Made by a program: the position numbers and the translations under genes. From an uncultured Hyphomicrobiales bacterium (GTDB lineage: Bacteria > Pseudomonadota > Alphaproteobacteria > Rhizobiales > Beijerinckiaceae), in NCBI GenBank assembly GCA_903903935.1, contig CAIVAX010000582.1:1-5925 (forward strand): 5,925 bases of DNA, in the 5' to 3' direction. Shown piece after piece: positions 1 to 5,925 of the stretch. Under the pieces are notes generated by a model. It ran no database searches, was not told where the DNA came from, and saw nothing but the letters and a program-made list of their open reading frames with translations. How positions within the stretch are numbered: the first letter of the stretch is position 1; every line of letters starts with the position of its first letter.

Positions 1-12
1 AAAGTCTGCGTA

Positions 13-708
13 TCAGACCGACATATAGGCGCGGACATCCTTCTCCACCATCGAAGCCTTATCACCAGCCATGACTACGCTGCCCCGATCCAGAACAGCA
101 AAATCATCAGCCAGATCGCGGGCGAACTCGAAGAATTGCTCTACGAGCACGATCGCCATATCACCTTTGCCTCGAAGATAATCGATTGCGCGGCCAATGT
201 CCTTAATAATCGAAGGCTGAATGCCCTCTGTGGGCTCGTCAAGCACAAGTAACTGCGGCCGGGTCACAAGGGCACGGGCGATGGCCAATTGTTGCTGCTG
301 GCCGCCTGATAAATCGCCGCCGCGACGGCCCAACATATCTTTCAAGACCGGGAAGAGATCATAAATCTCCTCGGGCACATAGGCATCGGCGCGTTTGAGC
401 GGAGCAAAGCCTGTCTCTAAATTTTCTTTCACCGTGAGCAGAGGAAAGATTTCGCGACCCTGCGGCACATAGGCAATGCCGCGTTTGGCGCGTTGATGGG
501 GCGCCAAAGCGGCCAGATCATCCCCATTCCACGTAATCCGCCCAGACCGAATAGGCTGATGGCCGATGATGGCGCGCAGCAAAGAGGATTTGCCAACTCC
601 ATTGCGTCCCAAGACACATGTCACGCGGCCCTTTTGCGCATGGATCGACACGGAACGCAGGGCCTGCGCCGCGCCATAATACAGATCAATGGATTCGACA
701 GCCAACAT
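13..708 (-). CDS. urtE: Urea ABC transporter ATP-binding protein UrtE
   Basis: This is one of the two cytoplasmic ATPases that power urea import by the UrtABCDE complex. The 231-residue protein shows a full ABC set: Walker A GRNGVGKS at residues 34-41, Q-loop glutamine at 83 (VPQGREIF), signature LSGGQ at 133-137 and Walker B LLVLDEP from 153. The switch (H-loop) position is Gln191 in LVEQ rather than His; this is usual in LivF/UrtE proteins and makes this the degenerate partner of UrtD. The chosen ATG lies 1 bp after the urtD stop (TGACATG), with a weak GGGG ribosome site 7 nt upstream inside urtD. An in-frame ATG at 768 would add 20 residues that overlap urtD and do not resemble the family, so it was rejected. 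The stop is at 13-15, so the gene is complete. LivF is the main alternative, but the gene order and neighbours favour UrtE. Confidence 0.96.
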   Translation of the reverse strand: MLAVESIDLYYGAAQALRSVSIHAQKGRVTCVLGRNGVGKSSLLRAIIGHQPIRSGRITWNGDDLAALAPHQRAKRGIAYVPQGREIFPLLTVKENLETGFAPLKRADAYVPEEIYDLFPVLKDMLGRRGGDLSGGQQQQLAIARALVTRPQLLVLDEPTEGIQPSIIKDIGRAIDYLRGKGDMAIVLVEQFFEFARDLADDFAVLDRGSVVMAGDKASMVEKDVRAYMSV

Positions 709-709
709 G

Positions 710-1474
710 TCAACGCCCCAAATAAACTTCAATGACCCGAGGATCGGAGCTGACATGATCCAGCGCACCCTCAGCCAAGACAGATCCTTCGTGCAGGACA
801 GTCACTTTCACATCAAGATCACGCACAAAGGTCATGTCATGTTCGACCACAACCACCGAATGATCGCGCGCAATCTCGCGCAACAATTCTGCCGTCGTCA
901 CCGTCTCCGCATCTGTCATGCCAGCCACCGGCTCATCTACCAGTAGCAATTTGGGATCCTGTGCCAGCAACATGCCAATTTCCAGCCATTGCTTTTGCCC
1001 ATGCGACAGATTGGCCGCAAGACGATGGCGATGATCTTTCAAACGGGTCGTCGTCAACACTTCTTCAATGCGTGTCTTTTGCTCGGGGCCCGTCCGGTTA
1101 AACAGATTAGCCAAAGGCGAGCGCGGTGCCTTGAGGGCGAGCAAAATATTGTCTTCGACCGTGTGACTTTCAAATACAGTTGGCTTTTGGAATTTGCGGC
1201 CAATGCCCAATTCAGCAATCGAGGCCTCATCCATTGTGGAGAGATCATGCGTGCCGCCAAAATAGACATCGCCTTCATCCGGCTTGGTCTTGCCGGTGAT
1301 AATATCCATCATTGTCGTTTTACCTGCGCCATTGGGGCCGATAATAGCGCGCATTTCCCCCGGCGCGAGGACAAGAGAGAGACCGCGCAGCGCTTTATAG
1401 CCATCAAAGGAAACGCAAATGCCATCGAGATAGAGCAGCGAATTGGTCAGGGTTGGATTGACATTTGTCATCAT
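710..1474 (-). CDS. urtD: Urea ABC transporter ATP-binding protein UrtD
   Basis: This is the second cytoplasmic ATPase of the urea importer, pairing with UrtE under the UrtB/UrtC channel. The 254-residue protein has Walker A GPNGAGKT at 46-53, Q-loop Gln96 (GRKFQKPTVFE), the UrtD-like signature LSHGQKQWLEIG from 156, Walker B LLLVDEP from 176 and a canonical H-loop His212 (VVEHDM). The extra helical stretch around residues 115-150 between Q-loop and signature is typical of LivG/UrtD. Two ATG codons stand in tandem at 1474 and 1471, directly after the urtC stop (TGAATGATG). The GGAG at 1481-1478 is 3 nt from the first ATG and 6 nt from the second, so the second may be the main start; the difference is one residue. 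The urtE start follows its stop after 1 bp. LivG is the alternative, made unlikely by the linked urtA. Confidence 0.96.
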   Translation of the reverse strand: MMTNVNPTLTNSLLYLDGICVSFDGYKALRGLSLVLAPGEMRAIIGPNGAGKTTMMDIITGKTKPDEGDVYFGGTHDLSTMDEASIAELGIGRKFQKPTVFESHTVEDNILLALKAPRSPLANLFNRTGPEQKTRIEEVLTTTRLKDHRHRLAANLSHGQKQWLEIGMLLAQDPKLLLVDEPVAGMTDAETVTTAELLREIARDHSVVVVEHDMTFVRDLDVKVTVLHEGSVLAEGALDHVSSDPRVIEVYLGR

Positions 1475-2617
1475 TCACTCCGCTGCCGCTGGCATATTAC
1501 TGGGCTTGTCGCTCGGTTTGGGAGGGCTGGTGCGATGACGCGCCCACATCTCACCCAAAGTTCCAATGATCCCCTTGGGCAGAAATAAAGTGACGATCAC
1601 GAAGAGAGCGCCCAAGGCAAAGAGCCAATATTCAGGCAAAGCACCGGTGAAGTAGGTTTTACCAAAACTGACCAGAATGGCACCTAGAGCCGCGCCCACC
1701 AATGTGCCACGCCCACCGACCGCGACCCAGATCACAGCCTCAATAGAATTGGCCGGAGCAAATTCGCTTGGATTGATAATGCCAACTTGTGGCACAAATA
1801 AAGCCCCAGCAATGCCCGCCATCATCGCTGAAATGGTGAAGACGATGACTTTGAAATTTTCGACCCGATAGCCCAAAAAGCGCGTGCGGGATTCCGCATC
1901 GCGGATGGCAATCAGCACTTTGCCAAATTTGGACACGACAATGGCGCGTGCCAAAAGATAGCCCGCAGCCAGAGCCAGAGCACTGAGCACACATAAAGCG
2001 ACGCGTGTTTGATCTGATTGCACTGAATAGCCCAAAATATCTTTGAAATCCGTCAGGCCATTATTGCCGCCAAATCCCATATCATTACGAAAGAAGGATA
2101 AGAGCAGAGCATAGGTCATCGCCTGTGTGATAATGGAGAGATAAACGCCCGTGACGCGTGAGCGAAAAGCAAACCAGCCAAACACAAAGGCAAGCAGGCC
2201 TGGCACAGCGAGGATCATCAAAGCGGCATAAGGAAAATGCTGAAAGCCATACCAAGTGAAGTGCAGTTCTTTCCAATTCAGAAAGACCATGAAATCGGGC
2301 AATTCAGCATTGGCATACACACCGCGCGTGCCAATCTGCCGCATCAGATACATGCCCATGGCATAGCCGCCCAGCGCAAAGAAAGCGCCGTGACCCAGCG
2401 AGAGAATGCCGCAATAGCCCCAGACAAGATCTAATGCCAGCGCCAAGAGCGCATAACAGAGATATTTGCCGAGCAAGGCGACAACATAGGGCGGCATGAA
2501 AAAAAGCGATGTCTTGGGCACAAGCAGTGCGCAAATGGGCACGATGAGCGCGAACAGACCCAGCAGCACCAGCATGATTATGCCGCGGCGATCCAGCAGA
2601 TCATAAGAAGTTTGCAC
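1475..2617 (-). CDS. urtC: Urea ABC transporter permease UrtC
   Basis: This is one of two inner-membrane permease subunits (LivM-like) that form the urea path. The 380-residue protein is strongly hydrophobic, with about eight to ten membrane segments beginning near residues 13-33 and 44-66. It carries family-typical stretches: CGILSLGHGAFFALGGYAMG at 69-88, FGGNNGLTD at 182-190, a cytoplasmic coupling loop with GKVLIAIRDAESRTRFLGY at 232-250, and VAVGGRGTLVGAALGA at 298-313. It ends in a hydrophilic Pro/Ser/Lys-rich tail (about residues 361-380). The start chosen is GTG at 2617, 1 bp after the urtB stop (TGACGTG), because GGAGG at 2628-2624 sits 6 nt upstream. An upstream in-frame ATG at 2755 would add 46 non-membrane residues that are out-of-frame urtB sequence. 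An ATG at 2575 would clip the N-terminus and lacks comparable support. The length fits proteobacterial UrtC. Confidence 0.94.
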   Translation of the reverse strand: MQTSYDLLDRRGIIMLVLLGLFALIVPICALLVPKTSLFFMPPYVVALLGKYLCYALLALALDLVWGYCGILSLGHGAFFALGGYAMGMYLMRQIGTRGVYANAELPDFMVFLNWKELHFTWYGFQHFPYAALMILAVPGLLAFVFGWFAFRSRVTGVYLSIITQAMTYALLLSFFRNDMGFGGNNGLTDFKDILGYSVQSDQTRVALCVLSALALAAGYLLARAIVVSKFGKVLIAIRDAESRTRFLGYRVENFKVIVFTISAMMAGIAGALFVPQVGIINPSEFAPANSIEAVIWVAVGGRGTLVGAALGAILVSFGKTYFTGALPEYWLFALGALFVIVTLFLPKGIIGTLGEMWARHRTSPPKPSDKPSNMPAAAE

Positions 2618-2618
2618 G

Positions 2619-4322
2619 TCAGGCCTCCACCGCGCGGCCCTTGAGGGCGAAGAGCCCGCGCGGTCGTTTCTGAATGAACATGATGATGAAAATGAGCATG
2701 ACAATCTTGCCCAGCACTGCACCAATGAATGGCTCCAGCACTTTATTGGCAACACCCAAGGTCAAAGCGCCAACCAAAGTGCCCCAGAGATTGCCAACAC
2801 CGCCAAACACCACAACCATGAAGGAATCGATGATATAACTCTGGCCCAAATTGGGAGAGACATTGTCGATTTGTGACAAGGCCACACCTGCCATGCCTGC
2901 AATGCCAGAGCCCAAACCAAAGGCCAAAGCATCAATGCGATTGGTATCAATGCCCATGGCCGAGGCCATTTTGCGGTTTTGCGTCACAGCGCGCATGCGC
3001 AGACCAAAGGAGGTTGAGCGCAGCACCAATTGCAGAACGCCAAAGACCATGAGCGCAAACACAATGATCCACATGCGCCCAGAGGTGATGACAAGACCGC
3101 CAAAATCAAAGGAACCAGCCATGAAGGAAGGCGCACCGACTTCGCGATTATTGGCGCCAAAAATCGTTCTGACAGCCTGTTGAAGCACTAGAGACAAACC
3201 AAAAGTTGCCAACAATGTCTCGAGCGGACGACCATAGAGATAACGAATGATGACACGTTCAATCGCCATGCCGATGATAGCGGTCACCACAAAGGCTAAA
3301 GGAACAGCCATCAGGAGTGAATAATCAAACAAAGCGGGAAATTTCGTGCGGATGATTTCTTGCACCACATAAGTGGTGTAAGCGCCGATCATCACCATTT
3401 CACCATGCGCCATATTGATAATGCCCATCACGCCAAAGGTGATGGCAAGCCCAATGGCTGCCAGCAAGAGTACTGAGCCCAAGGATAATCCGTACCAGAT
3501 GTTCTGCACATTGTTCCACAGTGCAAGATTAGCGCGGATCGATGTTACGCCGCTCTCTGCTGCTGTCTTGATAGATCCCTCACTCGAGGCCGCGACTTTG
3601 GCAAGAAGCGAAAGAGCATCTTGATCGCCACGCGCTTTGACGATTTCAATGGCAGACAATCGATCCGCGTCTGAGGCCTGCGGATCAAGCGCTTGAATAG
3701 CGGCTTTGGCGGCCAATTGCATGCGCTTGACCTTGGCATCGGTTTCTTTGTCGATGGCCTGCTGCAAGAGGTCCAAAACGGCTGGGTCATGAGTTTTATA
3801 GGCCGATTCCGCTGCTGACAGACGCTTAATGGGATCAGGCGACATGAGAGTGAGCGAGCCCAAGGCTGCATCCAAAGCGCGACGAACGGCATTATTGATT
3901 CGCACTTTTTTCAGCGTATCGACATCAATATCCTCGAGGATTTGACCGTCGGCCGCGCCAATCACTTGGGCTTCACTCATGCGAATGAGCAAGGTCTTGG
4001 TCTCGGGATCAAAAACCAGCCGATCACTGGCCAAAGCCTCTAAAATGGCCGAAGCCATGGGCAGGCCGGATGTTCCCAAGCTGTTAATGGCTTTTTCAGT
4101 GTCCGCAAATTTATCGGTTGTGAAGCCAGACAAAAAAGAAGGCTGTTCATCGGCGCGCACAGCGCCTGACAGAAACAGGCTAAGGGCAATCATCGTCACA
4201 AGAGCGGCAAAGACTGCCAAGGCTTCGGTGAGGCGTGAGGAGATAATTTGGGCCGAAGATTGGGTTGAAGATCGAAATGATCTGGATGGCTCAATGGCTG
4301 CCAACTCAAGTCGCTTGGTCAT
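2619..4322 (-). CDS. urtB: Urea ABC transporter permease UrtB with N-terminal extracytoplasmic domain
   Basis: This is the LivH-like inner-membrane permease partner of UrtC. The 567-residue protein has two parts. Residues 1-33 are a polar leader and 34-53 a hydrophobic segment ending in AVRA/DE, a possible signal peptidase site after Ala57. Residues about 58-265 form a soluble, Ala-rich helical domain, with HEAT-like pairs such as VLDLLQQAIDKETDAKVKR at 182-200. The permease domain runs from about 270 to 560, with TFGVMGIINMAHGEMVMIGAY starting at 295, GRPLETLLATFGLSLVLQQ at 364-382 and VVFGGVGNLWGTLVGALTLG at 504-523. The long N-terminal domain is known in proteobacterial UrtB and separates it from plain LivH; its role is not established here. 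AGAGGA at 4332-4327 lies 4 nt before the ATG. The gene is 85 bp after urtA and 1 bp before urtC. The 33-residue stretch before the first hydrophobic segment is long for a signal peptide. Confidence 0.95.
   Translation of the reverse strand: MTKRLELAAIEPSRSFRSSTQSSAQIISSRLTEALAVFAALVTMIALSLFLSGAVRADEQPSFLSGFTTDKFADTEKAINSLGTSGLPMASAILEALASDRLVFDPETKTLLIRMSEAQVIGAADGQILEDIDVDTLKKVRINNAVRRALDAALGSLTLMSPDPIKRLSAAESAYKTHDPAVLDLLQQAIDKETDAKVKRMQLAAKAAIQALDPQASDADRLSAIEIVKARGDQDALSLLAKVAASSEGSIKTAAESGVTSIRANLALWNNVQNIWYGLSLGSVLLLAAIGLAITFGVMGIINMAHGEMVMIGAYTTYVVQEIIRTKFPALFDYSLLMAVPLAFVVTAIIGMAIERVIIRYLYGRPLETLLATFGLSLVLQQAVRTIFGANNREVGAPSFMAGSFDFGGLVITSGRMWIIVFALMVFGVLQLVLRSTSFGLRMRAVTQNRKMASAMGIDTNRIDALAFGLGSGIAGMAGVALSQIDNVSPNLGQSYIIDSFMVVVFGGVGNLWGTLVGALTLGVANKVLEPFIGAVLGKIVMLIFIIMFIQKRPRGLFALKGRAVEA
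2624..2628 (-). promoter_or_regulatory. Ribosome binding site deciding the GTG start of urtC
   Basis: GGAGG on the minus strand lies inside the last codons of urtB, 6 nt before the GTG at 2617. It is the strongest ribosome site among the urtB-E junctions and supports GTG over the upstream ATG at 2755 and the internal ATG at 2575. Confidence 0.8.
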
Positions 4323-4363
4323 TTGATCCTCTGTATTGATTGCCCGGATTTAACCAGGAGAGA

Positions 4364-4387
4364 CAGGAGGCGGCGGACCGCCTCCTG
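4364..4387 (-). other. Strong GC-rich hairpin between urtA and urtB
   Basis: A perfect 10-bp stem (CAGGAGGCGG / CCGCCTCCTG) encloses a 4-nt loop that reads UCCG in the minus-strand transcript, a member of the UNCG tetraloop pattern, though closed by G-C rather than C-G. A lower 5-bp stem (AACCA at 4394-4390 with TGGTT at 4356-4352) can form across an internal loop. The stem is followed by TCTCTCCTGG rather than a U-run, so it is not a normal intrinsic terminator. It begins 20 nt after the urtA stop and ends 41 nt before the urtB start. In binding-protein operons such a hairpin commonly protects the 3' end of the upstream message or partly attenuates read-through, giving more binding protein than permease. 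That role is inferred here. Confidence 0.75.
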
Positions 4388-4407
4388 CTTGGTTTTAAAT
4401 TAGCAGC

Positions 4408-5712
4408 TCAGGCGCCGCCGCACTTTCCGGTTTTCACATTGAAATTGCCGCAATTGAGGGGCTTGCGCCAATCTGCGATGAGATCACGTGAGCCTTCGAG
4501 ATAGGGCGACCATTCTTCGGCAACCACTGTGCCATCTGTTTCCCAGACGGTATTGATCTGACCATTGGCTTGAATTTCGCCAATCAGCACCGGCTTGGTG
4601 ATGTGATGGTTTGGCATCATGGTTGAATAGCCACCTGTCAGATTGGGAACCGCAATACCAACCATGGCATCGATCACGGCATTAGTGTCCGTTGTTCCAG
4701 CCTTTTCGACAGCCTTCACCCACATATTAAAGCCAATCACATGCGCTTCCATGGGATCATTAGTGGTGCGCTTCGGGTTCTTGGTAAAAGCCTTCCAACG
4801 TGCAATAAAAGCTTTGTTGGCGGGAGTATCGACCGATTGGAAATAGTTCCAGGCGGCCAAATGGCCAACGAGCGGCTTGGCATCAAGACCGGCGAGCTCT
4901 TCTTCGCCAACTGAGAAGGCAACAACTGGAATATCTGCGGCTTTCACGCCTGCATTGGCCAGTTCCTTATAGAAGGGCACGTTGGCGTCACCGTTAATGG
5001 TAGAAACAACGGCTGTCTTCTTACCGGCAGAGCCAAACTTCTTGATGTCGGCAACAATCGTCTGCCAGTCGGAATGACCGAAGGGCGTGTAGTTGATCAT
5101 AATGTCCTCGGGCTTCACACCCTTGGATTTCAGATAGGCTTCGAGAATCTTATTGGTCGTGCGCGGATAGACATAGTCCGTACCAGCCAGCACCCAACGC
5201 TTCACTTCGCCGCCATCCTTTGACATCAGATAGTCAACAGCAGGAATAGCTTGTTGATTGGGAGCTGCGCCTGTGTAGAACACATTGCGCTGTGACTCTT
5301 CACCTTCATATTGCACGGGATAGAAGAGGATAGAGTTGAGCTCTTCAAACACGGGCAGAACTGATTTGCGCGAGACAGACGTCCAGCAGCCAAAGGTCGC
5401 AGCAACCTTATCTTTGGAGATGAGCTGACGGGCCTTTTCGGCAAACAGCGGCCAATCGGAGGCAGGATCAACGACAACAGCTTCCAGCTTTTTGCCTAAC
5501 ACACCGCCCTTTTTATTTTGATCTTCGATCAGCATCAGCATGACATCTTTCAATGTCGTTTCGCTGATCGCCATTGTGCCGGACAGGGAATGCAGAATGC
5601 CGATCTTGATCGTATTGGCAGATTGCGCGAGCGCGCCCATGGATGACATTGTCATAGCACCAGCAAAGGCAGCGCCTGAGGCCAGTAGCATATTGCGCCG
5701 AGTAAGAGACAT
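4408..5712 (-). CDS. urtA: Urea ABC transporter substrate-binding protein UrtA
   Basis: This exported binding protein captures urea and delivers it to UrtB/UrtC. The 434-residue precursor starts with a twin-arginine-like signal: LTRRNMLL at 3-10, a hydrophobic alanine-rich stretch at 9-29, and a likely cut after ALA (27-29), giving a mature protein of about 405 residues. The type I Liv-like periplasmic fold is marked by UrtA-typical blocks: IGILHSLSGTMAISE at 37-51, DPASDWPLFAEKAR at 82-95, FGCWTSVSRKSVLPVFEEL at 107-125, FYPVQYEGEE at 130-139, GAAPNQQAIPAVDYL at 148-162 and DYVYPRTTN at 179-187. A C-terminal cysteine pair (421 and 431, in CGNFNVKTGKCGG) is also typical. The ATG at 5712 is chosen because GGAG (5722-5719) lies 6 nt upstream and the signal begins at once. 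The in-frame ATG at 5772 lies at or before the predicted transcription start. Amide-binding FmdD is a close relative; the full urtBCDE context argues for urea. Confidence 0.95.
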   Translation of the reverse strand: MSLTRRNMLLASGAAFAGAMTMSSMGALAQSANTIKIGILHSLSGTMAISETTLKDVMLMLIEDQNKKGGVLGKKLEAVVVDPASDWPLFAEKARQLISKDKVAATFGCWTSVSRKSVLPVFEELNSILFYPVQYEGEESQRNVFYTGAAPNQQAIPAVDYLMSKDGGEVKRWVLAGTDYVYPRTTNKILEAYLKSKGVKPEDIMINYTPFGHSDWQTIVADIKKFGSAGKKTAVVSTINGDANVPFYKELANAGVKAADIPVVAFSVGEEELAGLDAKPLVGHLAAWNYFQSVDTPANKAFIARWKAFTKNPKRTTNDPMEAHVIGFNMWVKAVEKAGTTDTNAVIDAMVGIAVPNLTGGYSTMMPNHHITKPVLIGEIQANGQINTVWETDGTVVAEEWSPYLEGSRDLIADWRKPLNCGNFNVKTGKCGGA

Positions 5713-5718
5713 GCAGCA

Positions 5719-5722
5719 CTCC
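5719..5722 (-). promoter_or_regulatory. Ribosome binding site deciding the urtA start
   Basis: The minus strand has GGAG followed by 6 nt (TGCTGC) and the ATG at 5712. The competing ATG at 5772 has only AGGGA directly abutting it, with no usable spacing, so this site fixes the start of urtA. Confidence 0.8.
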
Positions 5723-5727
5723 AAATT

Positions 5728-5747
5728 TTGGCCGGAAGTCCCGGCAA
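5728..5747 (-). other. Small hairpin in the urtA mRNA leader
   Basis: On the minus strand GCCGG and CCGGC flank a 5-nt loop (GACTT), with two further T-A pairs below a single bulged base. It lies between the predicted transcription start and the ribosome binding site, ending 5 nt before GGAG. It could protect the 5' end or modulate translation, but the stem is short and may be fortuitous. Confidence 0.35.
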
Positions 5748-5779
5748 GTTGATTGAGTCCGGAGGGACACATTCCCTAA

Positions 5780-5795
5780 AGCAACGGCCGTGCCA
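5780..5795 (-). promoter_or_regulatory. Sigma-54 (-24/-12) promoter of the urt operon
   Basis: The minus strand reads TGGCACG, four bases (GCCG), then TTGCT. This matches the sigma-54 consensus TGGCACG-N4-TTGC at every defined position, with the invariant GG and GC dinucleotides in correct register. It faces urtA, and the expected start of transcription is near 5769, about 12 bases beyond the -12 element. That gives a leader of roughly 57 nt before the ATG at 5712 and places the alternative ATG at 5772 outside the message. Sigma-54 promoters need an enhancer-binding activator; for a urea importer NtrC is the natural candidate. The motif is seen directly, while activity and the activator are inferred. 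Confidence 0.9.
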
Positions 5796-5846
5796 GAGCC
5801 GTAAAATTCATCTATCTTACTGTATTTATTGACCATATAACACTAG

Positions 5847-5863
5847 TGCCCCGAAATGGGGCA
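5847..5863. promoter_or_regulatory. 17-bp palindrome, candidate NtrC enhancer site
   Basis: A perfect 6-bp inverted repeat, TGCCCC-N5-GGGGCA, is centred at 5855, about 86 bp upstream of the predicted sigma-54 start. The enteric NtrC consensus is TGCACC-N5-GGTGCA; each half here differs at one position and the N5 spacing is identical. Position and symmetry suit an upstream activator site. A second, well-matched tandem site, common for NtrC, is not seen in the remaining 62 bases. Alternative reading: on the plus strand the palindrome is followed after a few bases by six T (5869-5874), as in a small intrinsic terminator, but no plus-strand gene precedes it. Confidence 0.55.
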
Positions 5864-5925
5864 GCTTATTTTTTAGGCATAAAGAGGCGCTTATTTCATC
5901 ATCACGCCTTAAGATTGCATCAACT

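Noticed and set aside
989..1588. Plus-strand open frame of 199 codons
   Set aside because: It lies antisense to urtD and the end of urtC, both of which have complete family signatures; its translation shows no domain, and it is explained as a shadow frame.
2618..2755. N-terminal extension of UrtC to an ATG at 2755
   Set aside because: The 46 extra residues overlap urtB in another frame and resemble no UrtC; the GTG at 2617 has a much better ribosome site.
4364..4387. Intrinsic terminator for urtA
   Set aside because: The stem is strong, but the minus-strand sequence after it is TCTCTCC with no U-run. Termination here would also cut off the rest of the importer.
13..5712. Branched-chain amino acid (Liv) importer instead of urea importer
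   Set aside because: The ATPases and permeases belong to the same superfamily, but UrtA-type blocks, the long UrtB N-terminal domain and the LSHGQ form of UrtD fit Urt. A short-chain amide importer of the Fmd type remains a smaller possibility.
5513..5836. Minus-strand open frame of 107 codons across the urtA promoter and signal region
   Set aside because: It has no ribosome site, would start upstream of the sigma-54 transcription start, and its latter half is out-of-frame urtA sequence.
5808..5846. IHF site in the A+T-rich stretch between the palindrome and the promoter
   Set aside because: Bending by IHF is common at sigma-54 promoters, but no stretch matched the IHF consensus without several mismatches.
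5864..5896. Short direct repeat GCTTATTT (5864-5871 and 5889-5896)
   Set aside because: Eight A+T-rich bases repeated once are likely by chance and no function could be attached.
5826..5924. Minus-strand frame open from the window edge for 32 codons to a TAA, possible C-terminus of an upstream gene
   Set aside because: It runs through the candidate NtrC palindrome, shows no recognisable motif or convincing composition, and 32 open codons are expected by chance. Sequence beyond 5925 would decide.

Overview
The window is almost completely filled by one minus-strand operon for a five-part ABC importer of urea, read from right to left in the order urtA, urtB, urtC, urtD, urtE. The gene order, the subunit signatures and the characteristic binding protein all point to the Urt system of the branched-chain amino acid (HAAT/Liv) transporter family. 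No frameshift, insertion sequence, tRNA, rRNA, CRISPR array or foreign-looking segment is visible. The host is probably a proteobacterium, most likely an alphaproteobacterium. This is inferred from the sigma-54 control, the Tat-type signal on UrtA, the long UrtB with an N-terminal extracytoplasmic domain, and moderate base composition (about half G+C by eye). Species cannot be named from this window.

Layout: 5713-5925 is the control region and leader of urtA. It holds a textbook sigma-54 (-24/-12) promoter at 5780-5795 and, about 86 bp upstream of the predicted transcription start, a 17-bp palindrome of NtrC-site geometry (5847-5863). urtA follows (5712-4408), then an 85-bp gap carrying a strong GC-rich hairpin (4364-4387). 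urtB (4322-2619), urtC (2617-1475), urtD (1474-710) and urtE (708-13) then follow with 0-1 bp between stop and start codons. Only 12 bases remain after urtE, so whatever lies downstream (often urease genes in such loci) is not seen.

How the parts work together: UrtA is exported and captures urea outside the inner membrane. UrtB and UrtC form the membrane channel. UrtD and UrtE are the two cytoplasmic ATPases that drive import. The promoter architecture predicts expression under nitrogen limitation through sigma-54 and an NtrC-type activator. The hairpin after urtA, together with near-zero spacing of urtB-E, suggests that the binding protein is made in excess over the membrane complex. The system itself is known. 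The most useful observations are regulatory (promoter, palindrome, hairpin) and start-site corrections for urtA, urtC and urtE.
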